A stretch of DNA of 13,527 bases, taken from positions 1-13,527 of the forward strand of contig CAZPRY010000077.1 of NCBI GenBank assembly GCA_964589175.1. The letters are read 5' to 3'. A model generated the notes under the pieces. It ran no database searches and had not been told where the DNA came from. It was given only the letters and a program-made list of their open reading frames with translations. A program made the translations under genes and the position numbers. The stretch's first letter is position 1, and every line of letters begins with the position of its first letter. The DNA is from CAZPRY01 sp964589175 (GTDB taxonomy: Bacteria > Fidelibacterota > UBA2242). Below are positions 7,437-13,527 of this stretch, piece after piece.

Positions 7437-7561
7437 CTGCGTGGATGCTCTGTCGCCGCTCAAAAACGATCTGATTTCAGCCGGTACGGGCAGTCGGACC
7501 AGCCACCATTTGCGAAAGCGGAACGATGAGATACGGGGGCGTTCTTGCGCCTAGAAACGGT

Positions 7562-7567
7562 TATAAT
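7562..7567 (+). promoter_or_regulatory. Candidate -10 element for the lyase gene
   Basis: TATAAT is a perfect -10 hexamer 34 bases before the first ATG. No good -35 hexamer is found at 16-18 bases and there is no extended -10 TG, so the promoter may need an activator or may lie elsewhere. Confidence 0.35.
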
Positions 7568-7593
7568 TGTAGGGTTTGAAACGTAATTACACT

Positions 7594-7599
7594 AGGAGG
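7594..7599 (+). promoter_or_regulatory. Strong ribosome binding site of the lyase gene
   Basis: A perfect AGGAGG precedes two consecutive ATG codons at 7602 and 7605. The spacing is 2 bases to the first and 5 to the second, so the second ATG is the better start and the protein would be one residue shorter. Confidence 0.75.
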
Positions 7600-7601
7600 C
7601 T

Positions 7602-9047
7602 ATGATGCTTGTTCAACTGACGAATGGGAAAACGATTCCGGTCGAGGCTCACAAAGTCCGGATTGTACAGAAATCCTATTTAATTCCAACCCAGAAAAGA
7701 CTTGAAGCGATTCGCGAAGCCGGCTACAATACCTTCTTGCTGAGATCGCGCGATCTCTTCATGGATATGCTGACTGATAGCGGCACGAATGCCATGAGCG
7801 ATAATCAGCTGGCGGCCATGATGATATCGGACGACGCCTACGCCGGATCGGAGAGCTTCTATAAATTGCGGGATGCCGTGGAAGAGGTTTTCGGACTGAA
7901 ATATGTCCTCCCGGTTCACCAGGGGCGTGCGGCGGAACATCTGCTGGCGCGCTATTTTGTCAAGCCGGGCAGTATCATTCCGATGAATTATCATTTTACG
8001 ACGACAAAGGCGCATTTTGAGCTGTGCGGCGGTACCCTGCATGAAATTTGTATTGATGAAGGCTTGAATACGCAGAGCACAAACCCGTTTAAAGGCAACC
8101 TGGATATTGAGAAATTCAAAGAACTTATCGGGGAATACGGAGCCGGGAAGATCGCTTTCGTTCGTATGGAAGCCACCACGAACCTGATCGGCGGTCAGCC
8201 TTTCTCGATCGCCAATCTGCGGGAAGTACGGGCGGTTGCTCTTGCGCAGCATATTCCGGTTATGATCGACGGCAGCCTGATTTCGGAGAATGCCTACCTG
8301 ATCAAGCAGCGAGAAGCGGAATTCAAAGATGCTTCCATCCAGGATATTATCCGGGAGATGATGAGCCTCTGCGACATTTTCTACCTGTCCGGCCGTAAAA
8401 GCTGCTCCGTTCGCGGCGGCTTTATTGCAAGCAACAATCAGCAATATTACGATGGAATTTTACCGATGCTGCCGCTTTACGAAGGATTTGCGACTTACGG
8501 CGGCATGTCGACCAAAGAGATCGAAGCGATGGCGGTGGGTGTGCGCGAGATGACGGCCGAAGACGTGGCCGGCAGCTCCGTCGAGCAGATTCGCTATTTT
8601 GCCGAGCGCCTGATTGAGAAGGGTGTTCCCATAGTAACTCCTCCCGGCGGATTGGCCTGCCATGTAGACGCCATGCGTTTTGTGCCGCACATTCCGCAAC
8701 TCCAATATCCCGCCGCGGCTGTGGCGGCCGCGATGTACCTCATTTCCGGGGTGCGCAGTATGGAGCGCGGTACCGTCTCGATGGAGCGTGATGCCGACGG
8801 CAACGAAGTCGTTTCCAATATGGAACTGGCCCGTTTTGCGGTTCCGCGGCGGGTCTATTCCACGGCCCATATGGATTATGCGGCCGACCGGCTGAGCTGG
8901 CTTTACAAGCATCGCGATCTGATCGGCGGACTCAAATTTGTCTCGGAACCCGCGATTCTGCGCTTTTTCTTCGGCAGATTGACGGCAATCGGCGGTTGGG
9001 ATCAAAAATTGAGCGAAGTTTACCGGCAGGAAGTCGGAAAACTCTGA
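7602..9047 (+). CDS. PLP-dependent beta-eliminating lyase, tyrosine phenol-lyase/tryptophanase family
   Basis: Enzymes of this fold-type I family cleave tyrosine to phenol, or tryptophan to indole, plus pyruvate and ammonia in the cytoplasm. The 481-residue product has LTDSGTNAMSD (57-67), the general-acid tyrosine in DDAYAGSESFY (Y80), the phosphate-binding HQGR (106-109), the ring-stacking F132, D223 for the pyridine nitrogen, the Schiff-base lysine K266 in SGRKSC and the carboxylate-binding R417 in VPRRVY. Two positions that separate the activities are of the tyrosine-lyase type: T133 (Asp in tryptophanase) and R389 in SMERG (Ile in E. coli tryptophanase). However, the family DxxR motif reads DGSL: Leu226 replaces the Arg that contacts the PLP oxygen (R217 in Citrobacter tyrosine phenol-lyase). 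It may therefore be a divergent subfamily with another beta-substituted substrate. The N-terminus is slightly longer than the 456-residue Citrobacter enzyme. It stands alone on the plus strand; no amino-acid permease is adjacent. Confidence 0.85.
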   Translation: MMLVQLTNGKTIPVEAHKVRIVQKSYLIPTQKRLEAIREAGYNTFLLRSRDLFMDMLTDSGTNAMSDNQLAAMMISDDAYAGSESFYKLRDAVEEVFGLKYVLPVHQGRAAEHLLARYFVKPGSIIPMNYHFTTTKAHFELCGGTLHEICIDEGLNTQSTNPFKGNLDIEKFKELIGEYGAGKIAFVRMEATTNLIGGQPFSIANLREVRAVALAQHIPVMIDGSLISENAYLIKQREAEFKDASIQDIIREMMSLCDIFYLSGRKSCSVRGGFIASNNQQYYDGILPMLPLYEGFATYGGMSTKEIEAMAVGVREMTAEDVAGSSVEQIRYFAERLIEKGVPIVTPPGGLACHVDAMRFVPHIPQLQYPAAAVAAAMYLISGVRSMERGTVSMERDADGNEVVSNMELARFAVPRRVYSTAHMDYAADRLSWLYKHRDLIGGLKFVSEPAILRFFFGRLTAIGGWDQKLSEVYRQEVGKL

Positions 9048-9060
9048 GCAATTCGTAGCA

Positions 9061-10290
9061 TCAGCCGGTGCAGCTGTTGCCGGCCAGCCAGCCTGTCGAG
9101 AAAGCGGCCTGCAGGTTATAGCCGCCGGTGTCGGCGTTGATATCGATTACTTCCCCGGCGAAATAAAGACCGCGGATTATTTTGGATTGCATCGTGCGCG
9201 GGTCGATTTCTTTGGTACTGACGCCCCCGGCCGTGATGATGGCCTCTTTGAGGGGGCGCGCCGAGCGAATCCCGAAGCGCAAATCTTTAAGCCATAATCT
9301 CAGGCGTTTACGCTCGCCGGAATTAAGCTGGCTGACGGGCTTATCGGCGGGAATAGCGAGCGTATCAGAACAGACCGGAATCATCTTGGCCGGCAGGAGT
9401 TCCTTTAAATAACTGTGAAACTGCCGCTTGCCGAATGTATCGAAATCACGCAGCAGGCGCGCTTCCAGTTTGGCTTCATCCAGCGCCGGTTTCAGGTCGA
9501 TCGAAACCGAAACGGCCTGTTTCTCTTCGAGCAGATCGACCACCCGTCCCGACAGCGTCAGGATAATGGGACCCGACAGCCCGAAGTGCGTAAAGAGCAT
9601 CTCGCCGAATTCCGTCGCGACCTTCTTTTGTCCCGCAAAGACACTCGCCTGTACATTTTTCAGACTCAGCCCCTGCAGACGGGGGGCCAGTTCACCGACG
9701 GTTTCGAGCGGAATCAAGGCCGGCCGGATCGGGATTAGGCGATGTCCCGCCTCCTCCGCCAGGCGATAGCCGTCGCCGGTGGAGCCGGTGCCGGGATAGG
9801 ATGCCCCGCCGGTGGCAATGATAACAGAATCGGCCGGGTAGGCATTTTTATCAGTCTGCACTCCGACAATGCGATCATCTTGGATTTGAGCGTGACTGGC
9901 CTTTTCGCCGGTGTGTATTTTAACGCCGGCAGCAGTTGCCCAGTGCACGAGCGCATGGACGACGTCGAGCGCCGATTCGCTGGCCGGGAAAATCCGTCCG
10001 CCTCGCTCGGTGATCGTCAGGACTCCCCGGCTGCCCAGGAAATCCACTAAATCCTGCGTAAAAAAGCGCGAGAAGGCCTGGCGCAAAACCCGGCCGTTGG
10101 TTCCGAAGTGGGTAATGAATTCATCGACAGTGGCGATATTGCTGATGTTGCAGCGGCCTTTGCCGGTGATGCCCAGCTTCAAGGCCGGCCGGGGCATTTT
10201 CTCCAGGATGAGGACCTCGGCGCCTTTCAGGGCGACCTGTCCGGCAGCCATCAGGCCTGCCGGTCCCGCTCCGATAACGATTACTTTCAT
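9061..10290 (-). CDS. yhiN: NAD(P)/FAD-dependent oxidoreductase, YhiN/HI0933 family flavoprotein
   Basis: This ~409-residue protein begins MKVIVIGAGPAGLMAA, a GxGxxG dinucleotide-binding motif for FAD. It then shows the HI0933 hallmark LKLGITGKGRCNISN, an internal IIATGGASYPGTGSTGDGY block, and the C-terminal signature GGVSTKEIDPRTMQSK followed by GLYFAGEVIDINADTGGYN, which closes the FAD site. Length matches the ~400-residue family (YhiN/BaiN-type). Its physiological substrate is unknown; a related gut enzyme reduces bile-acid intermediates, but that should not be transferred here. An in-frame TTG at 10299 would add MNK; the ATG at 10290 is preferred because it lies directly before the FAD motif, although neither start has a clear ribosome binding site. 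It is the last gene of the right minus-strand run, starting 21 bases after the hydrolase stop, and converges with the lyase gene across a 13-base gap. Confidence 0.93.
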   Translation of the reverse strand: MKVIVIGAGPAGLMAAGQVALKGAEVLILEKMPRPALKLGITGKGRCNISNIATVDEFITHFGTNGRVLRQAFSRFFTQDLVDFLGSRGVLTITERGGRIFPASESALDVVHALVHWATAAGVKIHTGEKASHAQIQDDRIVGVQTDKNAYPADSVIIATGGASYPGTGSTGDGYRLAEEAGHRLIPIRPALIPLETVGELAPRLQGLSLKNVQASVFAGQKKVATEFGEMLFTHFGLSGPIILTLSGRVVDLLEEKQAVSVSIDLKPALDEAKLEARLLRDFDTFGKRQFHSYLKELLPAKMIPVCSDTLAIPADKPVSQLNSGERKRLRLWLKDLRFGIRSARPLKEAIITAGGVSTKEIDPRTMQSKIIRGLYFAGEVIDINADTGGYNLQAAFSTGWLAGNSCTG

Positions 10291-10311
10291 CTTATTCAAG
10301 CCGGCTGATGA

Positions 10312-11403
10312 TTAGAGTTTAGCGAGTGCGACGCGGGTTAACTGCATCATAAACCCCGCGGCTCGCGGCAAGCTGCCCGGCAGGGAATACGGATGATGTG
10401 AGCCGCCGTCGTAAAGATAATATTGGAAATCGGGTTCGCCCCGGCCGGCAGCACTCATGACCTGGATCAGGGTCTCAGCCTGGCTGACCAGGACCACCGG
10501 ATCGGCGGTGCCGTGATGAACCTGCAGCGCAGGCAGCCGGTCGATAAAATAAACCGGCGAGCGGCGGATGAATTCCAGGCGCGCTTCGGGGATCGTAACC
10601 GTGCCGTTTTTCAGCGGTTGGATGGTTGTTTCGTCCAGGTAGTCCAAACCGGAGATGTCATCCAACTCCCCCGTCAGTAAACTGTGCATGATTCCCTGTA
10701 CGTATTCGCCGAGGAAATCGGTAGGCCCGAAGAATTCGACCACCCGCTCGATGCGCGGATCGCGGATGGCCATCAGCATCGCCACGCAGGAACCGCGGCT
10801 GAATCCCCAGACGCCAATGCGGCCGGCATCGGCTAACGGTTCGTTTGCGAGTACTACTTCGATCAGGGACAGGGCGTCATCCACATCCCGGTCCCAAGGA
10901 CTCGGGTCGCCGGTGGATTGATAGGTTGCACCGGCGAAGACCAGGGGCTCGGAACGGAAGGAGGGCGCTGCAAAAACGAACTGATCTGATGAATCGCATA
11001 TCGCGCCGACTACCTGGATAAATTCATCGACGCTCAGGCCTGCGTCGCCGCCATGGTTGTAAATGAACAAAGGTAATTTATCCGCCGGAGCAGGCGCGGG
11101 CGACATAACAGCGGCGTAATGCGTGTTGCCGTCCACGCTGTGCGATATGATTTTCAGGTCCATCGCGGTAGAAATCATCTGGATGGTAGAATCGAAGTGG
11201 ACTTCATAGTCAAGGGCGGAGATCTCCCGCGTCAGCCAGTCATTCTCCACGCTTTGAATTTCCGCCTGAGTGGCGGGCGCGAAAAACTCGTCAAAGTCGA
11301 TTCCCTCGACGATGCTTTCGTCCTCTGGGGTTTGTTTCTCGCACTGCGGGATAAAAAACAGGAGTAAGGAAATCAGCAGGGTCGTCCATGAGATTTTGCT
11401 CAT
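10312..11403 (-). CDS. Secreted or lipoprotein alpha/beta hydrolase (dienelactone hydrolase/peptidase S9-like)
   Basis: The 363-residue product opens with a signal sequence: lysine at 3, a hydrophobic core (TLLISLLLFFIP) and Cys21 followed by charged residues. IPQC is an imperfect lipobox, so lipoprotein status is likely but not certain. The catalytic domain has the oxyanion loop YNHGGDAG (115-122), a nucleophile elbow GFSRG (200-204, Ser202), an acid in HHGTADPVV (Asp301) and a histidine in GGSHH (His336 or 337), a complete hydrolase triad. It resembles acyl-peptidase or acetyl-xylan-esterase-type hydrolases; the substrate is unknown. The frame stays open to 11559, but the extra 52 codons run back into the phosphodiesterase gene and lack protein character, so the ATG at 11403, 19 bases after that gene's stop, is chosen. 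The yhiN-type gene follows. Confidence 0.85.
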   Translation of the reverse strand: MSKISWTTLLISLLLFFIPQCEKQTPEDESIVEGIDFDEFFAPATQAEIQSVENDWLTREISALDYEVHFDSTIQMISTAMDLKIISHSVDGNTHYAAVMSPAPAPADKLPLFIYNHGGDAGLSVDEFIQVVGAICDSSDQFVFAAPSFRSEPLVFAGATYQSTGDPSPWDRDVDDALSLIEVVLANEPLADAGRIGVWGFSRGSCVAMLMAIRDPRIERVVEFFGPTDFLGEYVQGIMHSLLTGELDDISGLDYLDETTIQPLKNGTVTIPEARLEFIRRSPVYFIDRLPALQVHHGTADPVVLVSQAETLIQVMSAAGRGEPDFQYYLYDGGSHHPYSLPGSLPRAAGFMMQLTRVALAKL

Positions 11404-11422
11404 ATAAAGGATCACTTTCTGG

Positions 11423-12172
11423 TTACAGATTTTTTTTGAACATGTCGGGCAGTATCGTTTTGTTCCGGGTGATGATTTCGGGATAATCGGTGATGACTCC
11501 GTCGACACCCATCGAACGAACCAACTGCAGATCGTCGCTGAAATTAACGGTAAATACAAAGACCTTCATCCCCTGGCGATGGGCGTCCTGCACAAACGCT
11601 TCTGTCAGAAACTCTCCGCTGATGTGAATCGAGTAGGCTTGCAGGGCCCGGGCAAAACGGGCTCCTTCGAGCGGAATGCCGTACAGGAGCGGCGCGACTT
11701 TGATCTGCGGCAGTATGTATTTCATCTCTTTCAGGGTCGGGTGATCGAATGACGACACGATGAACTGATCGTAGCTCCAGGCCCGGTTGCGGATATAATC
11801 ATCGATGACTGCGGCAATTTGGGGTGTCGCTTTGGGCGATTTGATTTCGATATTGATTCCCGAACGCCGGTCAATCAGGTCCAGCGTTTCGGTTAAGAGC
11901 GGAATCCGCTGGCCGTCGCCGGCATTCAGCCCGCGCAGGTAAGCAAGCGATTTATCGGAGATGTATCCGCTCCCGTTGGTGCAGCGTTCGAGGCGATAAT
12001 CGTGGAAATTCAACAATTCACCGTCGGCCAGATGCACATCGGTTTCGATCCAGTCGGCGCCGAGTTCGATGGCTTTCTCAAAAGCTGCCAGTGTGTTTTC
12101 GGGGGCATGTCCCGAGGCGCCCCGGTGGGCGAAACAGAGCAGCTGATTGGTATTCATATCCGGGTCCGTCAT
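11423..12172 (-). CDS. Glycerophosphodiester phosphodiesterase
   Basis: GDPD enzymes hydrolyse glycerophosphodiesters to glycerol-3-phosphate and an alcohol. This 249-residue protein is a single GDPD TIM-barrel domain: AHRGASGHAPENT (15-27, with catalytic H16, R17 and E25), WIETDVHLADGELLNFHD (41-58, metal ligands E43 and D45, second catalytic H57), and INIEIK (106-111, E109). A C-terminal VFTVNFSDDLQLVRSMGVDGVITDYP block completes the barrel. There is no signal peptide, so it is probably cytoplasmic, closer in size to UgpQ than to periplasmic GlpQ. A second in-frame ATG at 12157 (residue 6) is an alternative start, and neither has a good ribosome binding site. The gene follows a 135-base gap carrying CGGAA/TTCCG inverted repeats and precedes the secreted hydrolase by 19 bases. 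No glycerol-phosphate transporter is nearby. Confidence 0.95.
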   Translation of the reverse strand: MTDPDMNTNQLLCFAHRGASGHAPENTLAAFEKAIELGADWIETDVHLADGELLNFHDYRLERCTNGSGYISDKSLAYLRGLNAGDGQRIPLLTETLDLIDRRSGINIEIKSPKATPQIAAVIDDYIRNRAWSYDQFIVSSFDHPTLKEMKYILPQIKVAPLLYGIPLEGARFARALQAYSIHISGEFLTEAFVQDAHRQGMKVFVFTVNFSDDLQLVRSMGVDGVITDYPEIITRNKTILPDMFKKNL

Positions 12173-12210
12173 TTCAATAAAACAGGTGGTTGGCTACGGG
12201 ATTTACGCAC

Positions 12211-12242
12211 CGGAATATTCCGAACTCTATTCCGTGTCGGAA
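12211..12242. promoter_or_regulatory. Cluster of CGGAA/TTCCG inverted repeats upstream of the phosphodiesterase gene
   Basis: CGGAATATTCCG (12211-12222) is a perfect 12-base palindrome. Seven bases later, TTCCG-TGT-CGGAA (12230-12242) is a second inverted repeat built from the same five-base half-site. They lie 39-70 bases before the phosphodiesterase ATG, where an operator would be expected. A binding protein is inferred, not shown. Confidence 0.4.
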
Positions 12243-12307
12243 ATAATTTACACGAGTTTGAATGGATTTCCACGGGAAAACCGAAACGGCATTGCCATGA
12301 TCCGGGA

Positions 12308-12784
12308 TCACTCCTCGTGGGGCGGAGGGCTGGTGTTGCCCATATCGATCAGCACCTTCCACTTGCCGTCGGGCTGTTTCTTCCAGATATTCAGATATTT
12401 GCCGTAGCGGGACTGCAACCCGCTTTCGGCGTCAACCCAAGAGTAAGTGTAGGTGCCCCAGGTATAGCCCAGATCGCCGGAGCGGGCGACTTCAGCTTCC
12501 TGCGGTTCCCAGTTCAGCACGGCGCTGCTGTTCTCGGCTTTCATCTGGAAATAGATATTGTCGCGGCAGCGCACCGGGTGTCCGCCGGCCGGGAGTTGCA
12601 AAGCATCGGAATCGAGGAAAGCGTGGAAGGCTTCGGCGGTGCCGATCATGATCGAAGTGCGAGCAAATTCGCGATCGGTTTCGAGCAGCAGCGCTCTTTC
12701 TTTTTCGGTATTCATGTAGTTCCCACAGCTGTTGATAAGGGCGAAAAATCCAAACAGAAATGAAAGTGTTTTGTTGAATTTCAT
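12308..12784 (-). CDS. NTF2-like (DUF4440/SnoaL-type) putative lipoprotein
   Basis: This 158-residue product has an N-terminal signal sequence (K2, K5, hydrophobic 7-18) ending INSC with Cys20, a near-lipobox suggesting a lipid-anchored envelope protein. The mature part is one cone-shaped NTF2-like domain: a first helix (ERALLLETDREFARTSI, 29-45), AFHAFLDSDAL (52-62), and the strand pair RSGDLGYTWGTYTY (101-114) with GKYLNIWKKQPDGKWKVLIDMGN (128-150). The D-L-G-Y-T-x-G and W.....GKWKV.ID pattern is typical of the DUF4440 branch. Many such proteins are ligand-binding or have unknown roles; no catalytic residues can be assigned. It lies 73 bases after the acetyltransferase gene and 135 bases before the phosphodiesterase gene on the same strand. 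Confidence 0.82.
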   Translation of the reverse strand: MKFNKTLSFLFGFFALINSCGNYMNTEKERALLLETDREFARTSIMIGTAEAFHAFLDSDALQLPAGGHPVRCRDNIYFQMKAENSSAVLNWEPQEAEVARSGDLGYTWGTYTYSWVDAESGLQSRYGKYLNIWKKQPDGKWKVLIDMGNTSPPPHEE

Positions 12785-12857
12785 GGCCGGGCTTTCGTTA
12801 GGGCATTTTAAATTACCGTCCCATTCCCGGCTTCATCCGGAAATTAGGCGTGGAATT

Positions 12858-13319
12858 CTAATCATTCATCTGCTCGTACATTTTATAGACGGTCTCTTGC
12901 ATGCCGAGCGCTTCATAGGTCTTTTGGGCTGCATGATTTTCTTTCTCGACATACAGCCGGAAGCCGCAGACATTCGGTTTTTCTGAGGCCAGGATTCGAA
13001 CGTAATCGTAGAGCCGGCGGTAGATCCCCTGGCGGCGGAAGGCGGGCGCGATATAAACGCTCTGGATCCACCAGACCAGGCCGTTGCGCCAATCACTCCA
13101 TTCGAAAGTGATCATCAGGCAGCCGGCGACCTGCCCGTCTTTTTCGGCGACCAGGTAGAAACCGTATTCCGGGTGATCGAAGAGGGCTTTGACGCCGGGA
13201 TTGATGCGTTCCGGAGCGAGGGCTTTGCCCTCGGTTTCGAGAGCCATCGCGGAGTTGAATCGGGCGATGACGGCGGCGTCTGTCGCTTTCGCGACGCGTA
13301 TGAGAACATCGTTTGTCAT
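12858..13319 (-). CDS. GNAT family N-acetyltransferase
   Basis: The 153-residue protein is a single GNAT domain that would transfer an acetyl group from acetyl-CoA to an amine. Visible elements are the N-terminal strand and helix (VLIRVAKATDAAVIARFNSAM), the FYLVAEKDGQVAGCLMI strands (54-70), the acetyl-CoA pyrophosphate-binding loop VYIAPAFRRQGIYRRLYD (88-105; the usual R/Q-x-x-G-x-G/A core reads RRQGIY) and the terminal RLYVEKENHAAQKTYEALGM (121-140). The acceptor is unknown. It is the first gene of the right minus-strand run and has a strong promoter candidate 48-76 bases upstream. No clear Shine-Dalgarno precedes the ATG. Confidence 0.9.
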   Translation of the reverse strand: MTNDVLIRVAKATDAAVIARFNSAMALETEGKALAPERINPGVKALFDHPEYGFYLVAEKDGQVAGCLMITFEWSDWRNGLVWWIQSVYIAPAFRRQGIYRRLYDYVRILASEKPNVCGFRLYVEKENHAAQKTYEALGMQETVYKMYEQMND

Positions 13320-13366
13320 GCTGGCCGTATCTTTCTAAGCGATTTCGTTAATTGCATTAATGAAAA

Positions 13367-13395
13367 AGTATAAAACCGCCGGAGGCCAATGTCAA
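13367..13395 (-). promoter_or_regulatory. Sigma70-type promoter for the acetyltransferase gene
   Basis: On the minus strand, a perfect -35 TTGACA (13390-13395) is separated by 17 bases from TATACT (13367-13372, 5 of 6). The predicted start is near 13360, giving a leader of about 40 bases. It probably drives the acetyltransferase gene and perhaps those after it. Confidence 0.75.
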
Positions 13396-13474
13396 CAGGA
13401 TTTTTGTGTCGTTATATAATACTCCCTGTTTTGATACGATGGTCAAAGGGGCGAATTTATTGTAGACTGGGCCA

Positions 13475-13527
13475 CTACTGTCCGGTTAAAATAGGGCCAA
13501 TTGCGGGACAGGGCTTCTGGCTCGTTT
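13475..13527. mobile_element. Possible insertion-sequence terminus at the window edge
   Basis: The sequence CTACTGTCCGGTTAAAATAG is of the kind that forms the terminal inverted repeat of some DDE insertion sequences. A short inverted repeat CTGTCC/GGACAG (13478-13483/13506-13511) and a direct GGGCCA repeat (13469-13474 and 13494-13499) are present. No transposase is in the window and the rest would lie to the right, so this is tentative. Confidence 0.22.

Larger units (their letters stand above)
7111..7601. other. Intergenic stretch without a convincing gene
   Basis: I see no supportable gene here. A 77-codon minus-strand frame (7107-7340) has no ribosome binding site and a composition unlike a protein domain. 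The stretch holds a 12-base palindrome (7359-7370), an 8-bp hairpin (7410-7436) and, close to the lyase gene, a TATAAT and a strong ribosome binding site. No TnaC-like leader peptide with a critical Trp codon is visible before the lyase. Confidence 0.5.

Noticed and set aside
7441..7554. Possible GTG-started leader peptide before the lyase
   Set aside because: It contains no Trp codon and has no TnaC-like sequence; the ribosome binding site is weak, so an attenuation leader is not supported.
11404..11559. N-terminal extension of the alpha/beta hydrolase to an upstream ATG
   Set aside because: The extra 52 codons lie almost wholly inside the phosphodiesterase gene in another frame, while a proper signal peptide begins at the ATG at 11403.
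12002..12763. 253-codon plus-strand open frame
   Set aside because: It is antisense to the phosphodiesterase and NTF2-like genes, spans the gap between them and has no domain or ribosome binding site.

Overview
The window looks like a chromosomal segment of a free-living, probably uncultured, Gram-negative bacterium with moderate GC (just over half by eye). Two putative lipoprotein or secreted proteins, an AmpG/PAT-like permease and a YccF-type membrane protein fit a two-membrane cell. The dispersed-repeat styles and the four-helix-bundle relic resemble what is seen in environmental FCB-type or candidate-phylum genomes, but I cannot place it more exactly. I found no rRNA, tRNA, CRISPR array, complete insertion sequence or phage gene.

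Layout. (1) Positions 1-522 hold no intact gene. There is a degraded C-terminal fragment resembling a metallo-beta-lactamase-fold hydrolase (27-209), followed by dispersed-repeat-like DNA with an 8-bp GC hairpin. (2) Positions 523-6850 form a minus-strand run, read right to left: ygiQ-type radical SAM protein, a DUF218/SanA-like membrane protein (translationally coupled), tex, an MFS permease and yccF. tex also has its own plausible sigma70-type promoter. (3) Positions 6851-7601 are accessory DNA: a 3' remnant of a four-helix-bundle (23S rRNA intervening-sequence type) gene enclosed by AT-rich inverted repeats and abutting the ygiQ start, then an empty stretch with a palindrome and a hairpin. 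(4) Positions 7602-9047 carry the only plus-strand gene, a PLP-dependent beta-eliminating lyase of the tryptophanase/tyrosine phenol-lyase family with an unusual active site. (5) Positions 9061-13319 form a second minus-strand run, right to left: GNAT acetyltransferase (near-consensus promoter in front), an NTF2-like putative lipoprotein, a glycerophosphodiester phosphodiesterase, a secreted alpha/beta hydrolase and a YhiN/HI0933-type flavoprotein. (6) The last ~55 bases may be the edge of an insertion sequence.

Most genes are housekeeping or general-metabolism families and do not make one pathway. I see no convincing new multi-gene system. The observations most worth following are the lyase, which has tyrosine-phenol-lyase specificity residues but Leu at the usual PLP-contacting Arg, the repeat-bounded four-helix-bundle relic that seems to have supplied the sequence just upstream of ygiQ, and the cluster of CGGAA/TTCCG inverted repeats in front of the phosphodiesterase gene.
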